Source: Shimia sp. R10_1
GTDB lineage: Bacteria; Pseudomonadota; Alphaproteobacteria; Rhodobacterales; Rhodobacteraceae
Direction of reading: 5' to 3'
DNA length: 64,000 nt
Assembly: GCF_017744095.1 (NCBI RefSeq)
Contig: NZ_JAGHQX010000004.1
Coordinates: 124,001-188,000, forward strand
The translations under genes were made by a program, and so were the position numbers. Shown piece after piece: positions 16,301 through 25,430 of the stretch; the first letter of the stretch is position 1, and each line of letters begins with the position of its first letter. Below the pieces are notes generated by a model. That model was not told where the DNA came from. It ran no database searches and saw only the letters and a program-made list of their open reading frames with translations.

Positions 16301-17847
16301 CCCCGCCGCCGCACCATGATATCTATTCCATCGAAGATCTGGCGCAGCTGATCTATGACCTCAAGCAGATCAACCCGCGCTGTAAGGTGACGGTGAAGCT
16401 GGTGGCTTCGTCCGGTGTGGGCACAATTGCGGCTGGTGTGGCGAAGGCGAAGGCCGACATCATCCTGATCTCGGGCCACAATGGCGGCACGGGTGCGAGC
16501 CCGGCGACCTCGATCAAACACGCGGGTCTGCCGTGGGAGATGGGTCTGACCGAGGCGCATCAGGTGCTGGCGATGAACAACCTGCGCGAGCGGGTGACGC
16601 TGCGGACCGATGGTGGTCTGCGCACGGGGCGTGACATCGTGATGGCGGCGATGATGGGGGCTGAAGAATACGGCATCGGCACCGCGGCACTGATCGCGAT
16701 GGGCTGTATCATGGTGCGTCAGTGCCAGTCCAACACCTGCCCGGTTGGGGTTTGTACACAGGATGAAAGCCTGCGTGCGAAATACACCGGCTCTGCGGAC
16801 AAGGTTGTGAACCTGATCACCTTCTACGCCACCGAAGTGCGGGAAATCCTCGCCTCGATCGGTGCGCGCAGCCTGGATGAGGTCATTGGCCGTGCTGACC
16901 TGCTGGCGCAGGTGAGCCGTGGCTCTGCACATCTTGACGATCTTGATCTCAACCCGCTGCTGATCACTGTCGATGGCGCGCATGACATCGTCTACAACCG
17001 CGACAAAGACCGCAACTACGTGCCTGACACGCTGGATGCGGAGATCGTGCGGGATGCGGCGCGCTTCCTTGAGGAAGGCGAGAAGATGCAGCTGTCCTAT
17101 GCGGTGCAGAACACGCACCGGACCGTGGGCACACGCACCTCTAGCCACATCGTGCGCAACTTCGGCATGCGTAACACGCTGCAGGAAGACCACCTGACCG
17201 TGAAGCTCACTGGCTCTGCGGGGCAGTCTCTGGGCGCCTTTGCGGCACCGGGCCTGAAGATCGAAGTGTCCGGCGATGCCAACGACTATGTGGGCAAAGG
17301 TCTGTCGGGTGGCACCGTGGTGGTGCGCCCGCCAATGGCGAGCCCGCTGACAGCGGCCGACAACACCATCATCGGCAACACCGTGCTTTATGGCGCGACC
17401 GACGGGCACCTGTTTGCCGCGGGCCGCGCAGGCGAGCGCTTTGCGGTGCGCAACTCCGGTGCGAAAGTGGTGGTCGAGGGCTGTGGCGCCTGTGGGTGTG
17501 AATACATGACCGGCGGCGTGGCCGTGATCCTTGGGGAGATCGGCGCAAACTTCGGCGCAGGCATGACCGGCGGCATGGCCTATCTCTATGATCCGGAGGG
17601 CAAAGCCGAGGATGTCATGAACATGGAAACGCTGGTGACCTGCCCGGTGACGGTGCAGCACTGGGAAGATCAGCTGAAAGGTTTGATTGAACGCCATGTG
17701 GCCGAGACCGGCAGCGCCAAAGCGCGTGACATCCTGCAACACTGGGATGTGGAAAAAGCCAACTTCCTGCAGGTCTGCCCGAAAGAGATGCTGGTGCATA
17801 TCCCGCATCCTCTGAGCGCGGAAAGCACTGCGGTTCCAGCGGAATAA
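13309..17847 (+). CDS. gltB: Glutamate synthase large subunit
   Basis: 1512 residues, full length. It makes two glutamates from glutamine and 2-oxoglutarate in the cytoplasm. Cys34 (HSSCGVG) is the predicted nucleophile freed by removal of a 33-residue propeptide and starts the glutaminase domain; a central domain and the FMN domain (about 850-1230) follow; C1133, C1139 and C1144 have the exact spacing of the [3Fe-4S] ligands; the C-terminal part is the beta-helix GXGXG domain (about 1260-1480). GGAG stands eight bases before the ATG. The long leftward ORFs opposite it are GC-skew shadows. Confidence 0.98.
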   Translation: MTKFDQNWVRAEEAKREWMAENGLYSEQEEHSSCGVGLVVSIDGKPSRKVVEAGITALKAIWHRGAVDADGKTGDGAGIHVQIPVPFFYDQIERTGHEPNKDELIAVGQVFLPRTDFGAQEHCRTIVETEVLKMGYRIYGWRHVPVDVTCLGEKANATRPEIEQILISNSKGVDEDTFERELYVIRRRIEKAALAANIGELYIASLSCRSIIYKGMMLAEQVAVFYPDLMDERFESAFALYHQRYSTNTFPQWWLAQPFRMLAHNGEINTLKGNLNWMKSHEIRMASDSFGDYAEDIKPIVPGGASDSAALDGVFEVLVRAGRSAPMAKTMLVPESWSKQAVELPQAWRDMYSYCNSVMEPWDGPAALAMTDGRWVCAGLDRNGLRPMRYVVTGDGLLISGSEAGMVPIDEATVVEKGALGPGQLLAVDMKEGKLYHDTEIKDKLANARPYGEWVGKIRDLSGELDAVTETATFTGEELRARQIAAGFSMEEIEQILAPMAEDGKEALASMGDDTPSAVLSNMYRPLSHFFRQNFSQVTNPPIDSLREYRVMSLKTRFGNLKNVLDEDGSQTEIAVLDSPFVANAQFARLLEAFDDTVVRIDCTFDAGADSRALQVGLERIRAEAEDAVRSGAGHIVLSDEAQGADKVAMPMILATSAVHSHLTRKGLRTFCSLNVRSAECIDPHYFAVLIGAGATVVNAYLAEDTLADRIERGLADGTLTENVARYREAIDQGLLKIMAKMGISVISSYRGGLNFEAVGLSRAMCAEYFPGMTSRISGIGVSGIQKKIEEVHAKGFLSGVDVLPIGGFYKARKSGETHAWGAQSMHMMQAACNRASYQLWKQYSAKMQANPPIHLRDLLDIKAIGKPVPIEEVESITAIRKRFVTPGMSLGALSPEAHKTLNVAMNRIGAKSDSGEGGEDPAHFVPEPNGDNPSAKIKQVASGRFGVTAEYLNQCEELEIKVAQGAKPGEGGQLPGMKVTDLIARLRHSTKGVTLISPPPHHDIYSIEDLAQLIYDLKQINPRCKVTVKLVASSGVGTIAAGVAKAKADIILISGHNGGTGASPATSIKHAGLPWEMGLTEAHQVLAMNNLRERVTLRTDGGLRTGRDIVMAAMMGAEEYGIGTAALIAMGCIMVRQCQSNTCPVGVCTQDESLRAKYTGSADKVVNLITFYATEVREILASIGARSLDEVIGRADLLAQVSRGSAHLDDLDLNPLLITVDGAHDIVYNRDKDRNYVPDTLDAEIVRDAARFLEEGEKMQLSYAVQNTHRTVGTRTSSHIVRNFGMRNTLQEDHLTVKLTGSAGQSLGAFAAPGLKIEVSGDANDYVGKGLSGGTVVVRPPMASPLTAADNTIIGNTVLYGATDGHLFAAGRAGERFAVRNSGAKVVVEGCGACGCEYMTGGVAVILGEIGANFGAGMTGGMAYLYDPEGKAEDVMNMETLVTCPVTVQHWEDQLKGLIERHVAETGSAKARDILQHWDVEKANFLQVCPKEMLVHIPHPLSAESTAVPAE

Positions 17848-17870
17848 TTCTGGAACAGCGACAAAAAAAC

Positions 17871-17907
17871 ACCCCCGCTGGCGTTGGCTGGCGGGGGTTT
17901 TTGTTTT
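17871..17907 (+). terminator. Intrinsic terminator of gltB
   Basis: Stem ACCCCCGC / GCGGGGGT around a 12-base loop followed by TTTTGTTTT, 24 bases after the gltB stop. Confidence 0.85.
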
Positions 17908-18008
17908 ATGCGGCGCGCGTGTCCCGCCGTGCCGTAGTTTTCCCTTTGAAACTGGTGCCGAAATTGTGTGTGTAAAACCTGATCTAAGAAGCATTTACCC
18001 TTGTCGGG

Positions 18009-18023
18009 TTAAGTATTTTTTAG
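18009..18023. promoter_or_regulatory. CtrA-like half-perfect box upstream of hybrid kinase
   Basis: TTAA-N7-TTAG (7 of 8 positions of TTAA-N7-TTAA), 69 bases before the kinase start, inside an AT-rich stretch that also has TTAAATTAA at 18033-18041. AT-richness raises the chance of a coincidence. Confidence 0.25.
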
Positions 18024-18092
18024 CCTTATCCCTTAAATTAACGAAGTTGGGATAGCCGCTGGCCGTTACCTGAATTTGAAAGAGTACCTCAT

Positions 18093-19841
18093 ATGTCGTC
18101 GAGTTTGTTCAGTGCTTGGAAAGAAATCCTTGAAATTCAGAACCACTTTCTGAAGGAGGCGCAATCTGGCCAGTCTCTGGACGTTTTGCTGAGCACGCTT
18201 ACTGATCGTTTGGACGCGCTGCACGATCACCACGCCGTCAGTATTATGTTGAAAGGCGAGGGAAACGAGCTGTTTTTTGGCGCAGGATCGCGGCTTAGTC
18301 CGGACTATATCAGTCTGATAAATCCCCTGCCGATTGGTGCGAATACCGGGTCCTGTGGCACAGCGGCATTTCTGAAAGAACAGATCATTGTCGACAACAT
18401 TTTGACCCACCCTTTATGGGCAGAGTATCGCGAATTGCAGCCCATTTGTGGATATATGGCCTGTTGGTCGCAACCTATGCTGTCCCAAGATAACAGCCTG
18501 CTGGGGACATTTGCCGTTTACTTCAAGGAGCCCCGTGCGCCGAGTGAACTGGAAACCGATATTATTGAATCATTGGGCAACACGGTTGGCTTTATTCTGG
18601 AGCGTAAAAAGTTCGAAGAAGATTTGAAGTCTGCGAATGCTTCACTGGCCAAACAAGTTGAAACGCGCACGGCGGAATTGCAGTTGCAAAAGGAAAAAGC
18701 CGAAGACGCCAACACGCTAAAGACGCGCTTTCTGGCGGCCATGAGCCATGAACTTCGGACACCGCTGAATGGCATCATTGGCACGGCGCATCTGCTTTCC
18801 AATACAAGTTTGAGCACAGATCAGCGGGAGCTGAATGAGATGTGTTCGAACTCGGCGCAATTGTTGCTGACACTGGTGAACGATTTGCTTGATCTGTCCT
18901 CTATCGAGAGCGGCCAGCTGAAGCCAAATTCAGAGGTGGGCAATCTGAAGGAACATTTGAAAGAAACCTGTAAGCTGTTCCAGGTGTCAGAAAAGGGCGC
19001 AGATGTTCCAATCAATCTGACTGTTTCTGATGATGTTTCTGACGGCTACCTTCTGGATTTCATGCGGGTGAAGCAGATCATTTTCAATTTGGTTGGCAAT
19101 GCCGTCAAATTCACCTCTGAAGGCAGTATTGAGGTCCGTGTCTCTGAAACGTCTTCGCCGGCAGCGCAGCCTGTCCTACGCTTTGAAATCAAAGACAGCG
19201 GAATCGGTATTGCACGCGAACACCACGAGGCGATTTTCGAGCTGTTTCGACAGGCGGATGCGTCGACAACCAGAAGATTTGGCGGAACCGGGCTGGGTCT
19301 TGCCATATGCAAGCGTTTGGTCGAGGCCATGGGGGGGCAAATCGGGGTGGAAAGCGCGCTCGGTGAGGGCGCCGTTTTCTGGTTTGAGATCCCGGCCATC
19401 CGCTGCGAAGAAAGCGTGCATGGCGCAGAGGGTGTCACCTATGGTGCGGCAGATGGCACTTTGCGTGCAAAGCGGCGGGTTCTTTTGGTGGAAGATTCTG
19501 CGGTGAACCGGACGATTGCGCAGAAATTTTTGCAATCGTTGAACTGTGATGTTGATACAGCCAGCAATGGGCAAGAGGGGGTAGATCGTATCAGCGCCGA
19601 AGCCTACGATCTGGTCTTTATGGATTGCATGATGCCGGAAATGGATGGCTATACAGCGACCCAGATCATTCGTGAACGCGAAGGACGTGATCCTGCATCC
19701 CGATCTTTGCCAATCATCGCGTTGACAGCGAATGCAATGAATGGCGACCAGGAAAAATGTCTCAGCTGGGGGATGACAGACTATCTGTCAAAGCCATTTG
19801 ATGTGAAGTCGCTGGAGGCGATGATCCACAAATACGGGTGA
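18093..19841 (+). CDS. Hybrid histidine kinase (GAF-HisKA-HATPase-REC)
   Basis: 582 residues, no membrane segment, so a cytoplasmic sensor. Order: GAF-like sensor domain (about 20-170, with NTGSCGTAAFLKEQIIVDNI), a short coiled coil (175-210), HisKA with the phospho-acceptor His219 in MSHELRTPLNG, HATPase with NLVGNAVKFT, DSGIGIA and GGTGLGLAI, and a C-terminal receiver (about 470-582) with acceptor Asp511 in FMDCMMPEMDG. No response regulator or Hpt gene is adjacent, so phosphate probably passes to a separate Hpt protein. The GAF part resembles the type that follows PAS/GAF-GGDEF proteins; the ligand is unknown. The upstream region has a weak CtrA-like box. Confidence 0.92.
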   Translation: MSSSLFSAWKEILEIQNHFLKEAQSGQSLDVLLSTLTDRLDALHDHHAVSIMLKGEGNELFFGAGSRLSPDYISLINPLPIGANTGSCGTAAFLKEQIIVDNILTHPLWAEYRELQPICGYMACWSQPMLSQDNSLLGTFAVYFKEPRAPSELETDIIESLGNTVGFILERKKFEEDLKSANASLAKQVETRTAELQLQKEKAEDANTLKTRFLAAMSHELRTPLNGIIGTAHLLSNTSLSTDQRELNEMCSNSAQLLLTLVNDLLDLSSIESGQLKPNSEVGNLKEHLKETCKLFQVSEKGADVPINLTVSDDVSDGYLLDFMRVKQIIFNLVGNAVKFTSEGSIEVRVSETSSPAAQPVLRFEIKDSGIGIAREHHEAIFELFRQADASTTRRFGGTGLGLAICKRLVEAMGGQIGVESALGEGAVFWFEIPAIRCEESVHGAEGVTYGAADGTLRAKRRVLLVEDSAVNRTIAQKFLQSLNCDVDTASNGQEGVDRISAEAYDLVFMDCMMPEMDGYTATQIIREREGRDPASRSLPIIALTANAMNGDQEKCLSWGMTDYLSKPFDVKSLEAMIHKYG

Positions 19842-19979
19842 TCGCCCGATGGCGGCGGATCGTGCGTTCAGATATCTGCTTGTTCCCACCAAATTTTTAA
19901 CCTGATCCCGGTAGACTGAGCCTCTCTTTTTCGCGTGAACAGAATGTTGCGCCACTCTTTGATCTGGAGGTGACGTGTC

Positions 19980-20345
19980 TTGAAACGATGGGCTGTTCTT
20001 TGTGCGGTGCTTTCGATTGTTGCGGCTGGGCAAAGCCACGCGCAGCAATGTGGATTTGCGCGGTGTTGGGGCGCTGTTGGTGTTGGCCCTGATGGTGCGC
20101 GGGGGTATGCTCATGGGCAATATTCCGAAGCCTTGGCGCAGAGGCAGGTGCAGGCGATCTGTGACGACAATTGCGACACGGTGCAGACCTTTTACAATGG
20201 GTGTGGAGCCATGGCGCAGGGCCCAAGCGGGCAATGGGGCTTTGGGGAAAGCTACTCGCGCATTGAAGCACAGGATGTGGCCCTGGCCTTTTGTGAGGGC
20301 TATGGCGCGAGCTGTGAAGTGCGGGCTTGGGCGTGCTCGCCTTAG
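19980..20345 (+). CDS. Secreted DUF4189 protein
   Basis: 121 residues from a TTG start with GGAGGT about eight bases upstream; no ATG fits the signal peptide. Residues 1-21 are a signal peptide (cleavage near SHAQQ). The mature part is cysteine-rich with ARGYAHGQYSEALAQRQ, then FYNGCGAMAQG and WGFGESYSRIEAQDVALAFC, the pattern of DUF4189, a small periplasmic or secreted fold found in bacteria, of unknown role. The eight or so cysteines suggest disulfides. It is followed 52 bases on by mtgA and might belong with cell-envelope functions. Confidence 0.75.
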   Translation: MKRWAVLCAVLSIVAAGQSHAQQCGFARCWGAVGVGPDGARGYAHGQYSEALAQRQVQAICDDNCDTVQTFYNGCGAMAQGPSGQWGFGESYSRIEAQDVALAFCEGYGASCEVRAWACSP

Positions 20346-20397
20346 GCGGTGATTTGCATGCGCGTCTTGCCAGAGCAGCGGCGAAGCTCTAGTCCCT

Positions 20398-21138
20398 ATG
20401 CGCAAAGAGCGCGGCAGGGCGATGGCCAAGACAAAGAGCAAAAAGAAAACAGCCGGGGCGGTGCAACGCCAGTGGACACGTTTGCGGACTTGGCTGCGGC
20501 GGGTTGCGCTGTGGGGCGTGGTGCTGGTTGTGTTGTCGGTGCTGCTTTATGCGGTGGTGAACCCGCCGATCACCTGGACCATGGTGGGAGAGAAGCGGCG
20601 GCTTGGCTCGATTGATCGGCAATGGGTGCCGATTGAGCAGGTGGCACCTGTGATGCAGCGTTCTGTGGTTGCAGCGGAGGATGCGAATTTCTGTCTGCAC
20701 TGGGGGTTTGACATGCGAGCGATCCGCAGTGCGATTGCCGAAGGCGCTGGGCGCGGGGCGAGCACGCTGAGCCAGCAGACCGTCAAAAATGTCTATTTCT
20801 GGCAGGGGCGTAATTGGCTGCGCAAATCCCTGGAGGCGCTGATGACGCCTTTGGTGGAGATGGTCTGGTCGAAACGGCGCATTCTGGAGGTCTATCTGAA
20901 TGTGGTGGAGTTCGATGAGGGGGTGTTTGGCGTTGAGGCGGCGGCGCGACACTATTTTGGTGTGGGGCCTGAGGAGTTGACGGCGGTGCAGGCGGCGCGA
21001 TTGGCGGCGGTGTTGCCCAATCCCAAGGCGCGGTCTGCCAGCAAGCCAACAGCCCGGCTGCGCAAGCGGTCGGCGGCGATCTTGGATGGGGCGGCAACGA
21101 TACGCGCGGATGGGCGCGATGCGTGTTTTGCGGATTGA
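20398..21138 (+). CDS. mtgA: Monofunctional biosynthetic peptidoglycan transglycosylase
   Basis: 246 residues, normal for MtgA, a GT51 enzyme that polymerises lipid II into glycan strands. A basic N-terminus (KTKSKKK) and one membrane helix (about 38-58) are followed by the GT51 domain with VVAAEDANFCLHWGFD (catalytic Glu), GASTLSQQTVKN and KRRILEVYLNVVEFDEGVFG. Two start codons are possible, 20398 and 20422, both with weak ribosome sites; the earlier is given. The C-terminus is basic. Codon use is unremarkable. Confidence 0.92.
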   Translation: MRKERGRAMAKTKSKKKTAGAVQRQWTRLRTWLRRVALWGVVLVVLSVLLYAVVNPPITWTMVGEKRRLGSIDRQWVPIEQVAPVMQRSVVAAEDANFCLHWGFDMRAIRSAIAEGAGRGASTLSQQTVKNVYFWQGRNWLRKSLEALMTPLVEMVWSKRRILEVYLNVVEFDEGVFGVEAAARHYFGVGPEELTAVQAARLAAVLPNPKARSASKPTARLRKRSAAILDGAATIRADGRDACFAD

Positions 21139-21207
21139 AAAATCTGACCTCGCAGGGCATTGAGGATCAAACCCCACACTGCATTCAAGAAAACTGTGAT
21201 TTTGCCG

Positions 21208-21873
21208 ATGAATCGTCTGTTCCATGTTCCGCTCTCTCCGTTCTGCCGCAAGGTGCGCCTGTGCATGGGCGAAAAGCGGCTTGAGGTGGAGCTGGTGGAA
21301 GAGCGCTATTGGGAGCAGGATCCGGATTTTCTGCGCCGCAATCCAGCCGCGAAAGTGCCGGTGCTGAAGATGGACGGCAAGATGATGGCCGACAGCGGGG
21401 CGATCTGTGAGTATCTGGAAGAGAAGTACCCAGAGCCTGCGCTGATGCCTAAGGATGCAGATGGGCGCTATGAGGTGCGCCGTCTGGTGGCGTGGTTTGA
21501 TGACAAGTTTCACCACGAGGTCACCTCAAAGCTGCTGTATGAGCGGGTCAATCGCAAGCTGATGGGCACGGGCTATCCGGACAGCACCAATGTGAAGGCC
21601 GGGGCGAAGGCGATCAAATATCACCTCGACTATATGCACTGGCTGCTGGATCATCGCCGCTGGCTGGCGGGCGATATGATGACGATGGCGGATTTTGCCG
21701 CTGCTGCGCATCTGAGCGCGCTGGACTATATTTCGGATGTGGATTGGAACCGCTCAGCGGTGGTGAAAGACTGGTATGCGACGATCAAGTCGCGCCCGGC
21801 CTTCCGCGCCATTCTGGCCGATCAGGTGCCGGGGTTCCCGCCACCCGCGCATTACGCTGATTTGGATTTCTGA
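21208..21873 (+). CDS. Glutathione S-transferase family protein
   Basis: 221 residues from the ATG at 21208, giving the usual beginning MNRLFHVPLSPFCRKVRL; a TTG at 21160 would add 16 residues with no family likeness. The N-terminal thioredoxin-like half has SPFCRK (candidate active site), KVPVLKMDGKMMADSGAICEYLE (the cis-Pro and the Glu/Ser glutathione contacts); the C-terminal half is helical with MADFAAAAHLSALDY. The substrate is not predictable. It begins 70 bases after mtgA on the same strand. Confidence 0.88.
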   Translation: MNRLFHVPLSPFCRKVRLCMGEKRLEVELVEERYWEQDPDFLRRNPAAKVPVLKMDGKMMADSGAICEYLEEKYPEPALMPKDADGRYEVRRLVAWFDDKFHHEVTSKLLYERVNRKLMGTGYPDSTNVKAGAKAIKYHLDYMHWLLDHRRWLAGDMMTMADFAAAAHLSALDYISDVDWNRSAVVKDWYATIKSRPAFRAILADQVPGFPPPAHYADLDF

Positions 21874-21919
21874 TCCTTAAGATCGGTTTGCAAACCAGCG
21901 CATAAGTGCGCAGGCAAAG

Positions 21920-23218
21920 TCACCCCGCAGCGCGCAATCTGTTGACGCCCTGCTGTGACAACGCCTGAACGAGAAGATCAGTTGAGACGTCTTGCACGCT
22001 GACTTGCGCGCGTAGTGCAAGTGCGGCGGCGGTGCCGGTTGCCTGTCCCATGACCATGCACTGCGGCATGCCACGCACGGATGCAAATGCCACTGGGTCT
22101 GCAGAGAGAATGCGCCCGGCAAACATCAGGTTGGTGATTTTTTCAGGCAGCAGCGACCGGAAAGGGATCGTGTAGAACTGGCCAGCCTCAATTGCTGCGT
22201 GGTGGGTCATGTCGCCCTCTGCGCGCATCACATCGTCGACAGGGTTGTCACAGGCCACAACGCCATCGTCAAATTTGGTTGCGCGTGCAAGGTCTTCGCC
22301 CGTCAGGCGGTAGACCCCTTGCAGTTTGCGCGTTTCACGCACCCCAACGGTGGGCGACAACATTGCCATATGTGCGTTTTCAAATCCGGGCACGTCGCTT
22401 TGCAAAAATTTTGCCAGTTGGTGGCAGCGCCTGCGCCCTTCTTGCGTGGCCGCAGCAACGGCGGCGGGGGCGGTGCCATCCACGCCCCGCACATGGACGG
22501 AGTTGCAGAAAACCGTGCCGTCATGAAAGCCCGGCATCAGGTAGAGTTTCGCCAGATCTGGATGTAGGCGACCCTCCGCGATGCCTTTCTCAGCATATTT
22601 TTGAAAATAGGGATCGGGGTCTGCAAAGGCGCGGGCTGCATCCACATTCATCATGAAGAAAGAGATCGTCACTGCCATCATGTTTCCAGACGCGTCCCCC
22701 AAAGTGTAGGGCACACCGGCCTTCGCTGAGATATCGCCGTCACCTGAGCAGTCGATCACAATTTTCGGATGGACCACGAAAGGCCCGTTTCTGTCACAGC
22801 AGGCAACCGTGACAATCCTGCCGCCTTCCATTTCCGGCGCGATGGCGATTGCGCCCAATCTGACACGTACGCCTGCCTCTTCGAGCATTTCAAACATGGT
22901 GACGGTGGCAATGTCATGGTCGTAAATGATTTCAGGACCGAAATTTTCCAAAGCGCAGGGTCGTTTTTCGGCGGCGGGTGGATCCATGGACGTCAGCCGA
23001 TCTGTCAGCTCCTCAATCAGGCCCCCTACGATGCGATCCATCGGATAGGCCCCGCCCCAAGGCATTCCCGGGCAGAACGCCATCACACCGCCCACTTTGG
23101 AACTCGCTTCCAGAAGTGTCACCTGCAAACCGGCCCGCGCCGCAGCGATTGCGGCACCAAAACCAGCGGTGCCCCCGCCGATAACAAGGACGTCGGTGTG
23201 ATCCGTTTGTTGATCCAT
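21920..23218 (-). CDS. FAD-dependent oxidoreductase
   Basis: 432 residues with an N-terminal Rossmann motif VLVIGGGTAGFGAAIAAARAG (residues 10-30), VVIDCSGDGDISAKAGV-like stretch near 150 and a C-terminal second FAD contact LMFAGRILSADPVAFASVR near 370. This is the layout of the FAD_oxidored family (Pfam PF12831 type) related to succinate dehydrogenase flavoproteins, with unknown substrate. GGAG lies eight bases before the ATG. It stands alone between a GST and queG. Confidence 0.82.
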   Translation of the reverse strand: MDQQTDHTDVLVIGGGTAGFGAAIAAARAGLQVTLLEASSKVGGVMAFCPGMPWGGAYPMDRIVGGLIEELTDRLTSMDPPAAEKRPCALENFGPEIIYDHDIATVTMFEMLEEAGVRVRLGAIAIAPEMEGGRIVTVACCDRNGPFVVHPKIVIDCSGDGDISAKAGVPYTLGDASGNMMAVTISFFMMNVDAARAFADPDPYFQKYAEKGIAEGRLHPDLAKLYLMPGFHDGTVFCNSVHVRGVDGTAPAAVAAATQEGRRRCHQLAKFLQSDVPGFENAHMAMLSPTVGVRETRKLQGVYRLTGEDLARATKFDDGVVACDNPVDDVMRAEGDMTHHAAIEAGQFYTIPFRSLLPEKITNLMFAGRILSADPVAFASVRGMPQCMVMGQATGTAAALALRAQVSVQDVSTDLLVQALSQQGVNRLRAAG

Positions 23219-23416
23219 TCAGTCTGCTCCGTGGTCTTCTTGGGGCTGCCTTAGAGGGGCAAGAGACCCCTCAGTTGGTCGGCAGTCAAGAGCAAAGCCC
23301 AGAAGGAGGAGCCTGCATCTGTTTTTGCCGTTGAGGGCATTGGCCTTGTTTCTATTGGCTTGCGCGCTGAGCGAAGGTAGAGGGGAGCTACTTTGGCAAA
23401 GGACACAGGGTCGCGC

Positions 23417-24487
23417 ATGTCAGCAGATCTGACTCAACGCATGAAAGCCGAAGCTTTGGAAATGGGCTTTGATCTGGCACGGGTGTGCCGGCCTGATGCT
23501 GTGCGTCATGTGGGTGCGGATCTGGCTGGTTTTTTGGCCAAAGGCTATCACGGGCAGATGAAATGGCTGGGAGAGCGCACCCATTGGCGGGGGGATCCCA
23601 GCGTTTTGTGGCCGGAGGCGCGATCTGTGATCATGCTGGGGGAAAGCTATACGCCCACACATGATCCCACAGAGGTGCATGCCCACCCTGACCGTGCCGC
23701 CATTTCGGTTTATGCGCAAAACAAGGACTACCACGATACCGTTAAAAAGCGGCTGAAGCGGCTGGCGCGCTGGCTGATTGCGGAGACAGATCCAGAGGTG
23801 CAAGTGAAGGTGTTTGTGGACACTGCGCCCGTGCCGGAGAAACCTTTGGGGCAGGCGGCGGGGCTGGGCTGGCAGGGCAAACACACCAATCTGGTGAGCC
23901 GGGATCTGGGCTCTTGGTTTTTTATTGGCTCGGTGTTCACCACTGCGGTGTTGGATATCGACACAGCGGAAGTGGATCACTGTGGCTCTTGCCGAGCGTG
24001 TCTGGATGCATGCCCGACCAATGCCTTTCCTGCGCCTCACAAGATCGACGCACGGCGGTGCATTTCCTATCTGACCATTGAATCGCATGGGCCGGTGGAT
24101 GAGGCGTTGCGTCCGCTGCTTGGCAATCGGATTTATGGCTGCGACGATTGTCTGGCCGCCTGTCCGTGGAACAAATTTGCCCAAGATGCGCGGGAAATGA
24201 AGTATCACGCGCGAGAAGAACTGAAGGCGCCGAAGCTTGCAGAGCTCGTGCAATTTGATGATGCGGGGTTCCGGGCGTTTTTTTCCGGCTCTCCGATCAA
24301 ACGGATTGGGCGCAACCGGTTTGTGCGCAATGTGCTTTATGCAATCGGCAATTCAGAAGATGCGGATTTATGCGCGGTTGTGGCGCCGTTGTTGCAGGAT
24401 GCGGATGAAACCGTGGCGGATGCGGCACGCTGGGCCATGGGGCGTTTGCGCAAAGATGAGTTCCAGACAGATTTCGGGAAATTGTGA
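23417..24487 (+). CDS. queG: Epoxyqueuosine reductase
   Basis: 356 residues from the ATG at 23417; a TTG at 23393 with GGGGAG five bases upstream is an alternative adding eight residues. QueG reduces epoxyqueuosine to queuosine in the anticodon of several tRNAs using cobalamin and two [4Fe-4S] clusters. The N-terminal cobalamin-binding half is followed by [16 protein letters not shown] (about residue 195) and [13 protein letters not shown] (about 245), the two ferredoxin motifs, then a helical tail of the HEAT-like type. No other que gene is in the window. Confidence 0.95.
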   Translation: MSADLTQRMKAEALEMGFDLARVCRPDAVRHVGADLAGFLAKGYHGQMKWLGERTHWRGDPSVLWPEARSVIMLGESYTPTHDPTEVHAHPDRAAISVYAQNKDYHDTVKKRLKRLARWLIAETDPEVQVKVFVDTAPVPEKPLGQAAGLGWQGKHTNLVSRDLGSWFFIGSVFTTAVLDIDTAEVDHCGSCRACLDACPTNAFPAPHKIDARRCISYLTIESHGPVDEALRPLLGNRIYGCDDCLAACPWNKFAQDAREMKYHAREELKAPKLAELVQFDDAGFRAFFSGSPIKRIGRNRFVRNVLYAIGNSEDADLCAVVAPLLQDADETVADAARWAMGRLRKDEFQTDFGKL

Positions 24488-24574
24488 TGGTCGCGGCCTT
24501 TGCCGCGTAACCTTCTTTTAGCGGAATCATGGTCCTTTCCGAGCAATGTTTCGATCATAGAGGAAGGATCGCGG

Positions 24575-25282
24575 ATGCGCGTTTCGAAATGTCTACTTTC
24601 GTTGGCTGTGGCGGCTGTTGTTGCCCCGGCCGCTTATGCGGAAGCTGTTAAGCTGACCACTCTGGAGTGGCCGCCTTATGTCATGGCGGATGGCAGTGGC
24701 GCCAGCTCTGAGGCTGTGATCAGCACGTTTGCCGCGGCGGGTGACACGGCAACGGTGCAAGTGTTCCCCTGGAACCGCGCGGTGAATCTGGCGGCCAAAG
24801 ATCCTGCCTGGATTGGCGTGTATCCTGAGTATTACGACAGCACGGCGGATGCGGAAGCGTCTGGGGACCGCTGCCTGTATTCCGCTTCGTTTGGCAAAAG
24901 TCCTGTGGGTTTTGTCCACCGTTCGGACAATGCATTTGACTGGAGCGGTCATGGCGATCTGAGCGCTTATAAAATTGGTGTGGTTCAGGGATACCTGAAT
25001 GAAGAAACCTTTGACGCGATGGTGGCCGATGGCCGTCTGAAAGTGGACGCAGGGCCGACCGATGCGAGTAATTTGAGCAAAGTGGCTGCGGGGCGGATTG
25101 ATGCGGCGGTGATTGATCGCAACGTGTTTGAGCATCTGATTGCGACAGAGGCCAGCCTTGCGGACCATGCCGGCGCTTTGACGTTCCATGCTGTGCCTCT
25201 GGCGGAGCATGACCTGCATGTGTGCTTTGAAAACAGCGATGCCGGACGCGCGGCGCGGGATCGGTTCAACGGGTCGCTGTAA
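24575..25282 (+). CDS. Periplasmic solute-binding protein, family 3
   Basis: 235 residues from the ATG at 24575, preceded by AGGAAGGA; the upstream 25-residue extension in the same frame is not a signal peptide. Residues 1-22 are a signal peptide (cleavage near AYAEA). The mature part starts KLTTLEWPPYVMADGSG, typical of amino-acid-type binding proteins (SBP_bac_3), with YKIGVVQGYLNEETFDAM and RIDAAVIDRNVFEHLI in the second lobe. No permease or ATPase gene is near, so it may work with a distant transporter or as a sensor-type binding protein. Confidence 0.82.
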   Translation: MRVSKCLLSLAVAAVVAPAAYAEAVKLTTLEWPPYVMADGSGASSEAVISTFAAAGDTATVQVFPWNRAVNLAAKDPAWIGVYPEYYDSTADAEASGDRCLYSASFGKSPVGFVHRSDNAFDWSGHGDLSAYKIGVVQGYLNEETFDAMVADGRLKVDAGPTDASNLSKVAAGRIDAAVIDRNVFEHLIATEASLADHAGALTFHAVPLAEHDLHVCFENSDAGRAARDRFNGSL

Positions 25283-25307
25283 GGCCTGCTGCAGGTGATC
25301 TGAAGAG

Positions 25308-25338
25308 CCCCGTACATCTGAAGGTGTGCGGGGTTTTT
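25308..25338 (+). terminator. Intrinsic terminator after binding-protein gene
   Basis: Nine-bp stem CCCCGTACA / TGTGCGGGG (one G-T pair) with an 8-base loop and a T-run, 25 bases after the stop codon. Confidence 0.88.
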
Positions 25339-25430
25339 CTTTGCCTGCGTGCGGTGCTGTCAGGAAGTGTTGATCTCTCTTGCGCAGGGTTTGGGCAGCT
25401 TTGGCCACACCTGCCCGAAAGGATCGCGCG

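Noticed and set aside
14692..17994. 1100-codon leftward ORF opposite gltB
   Set aside because: It is the antisense shadow of a GC-rich coding region: His-, Arg- and Gln-rich with no domain, and gltB is complete and conserved on the plus strand.
20389..21516. 375-codon leftward ORF opposite mtgA and the GST gene
   Set aside because: Pro/Arg/His-rich shadow; mtgA and GST motifs on the plus strand explain the region.
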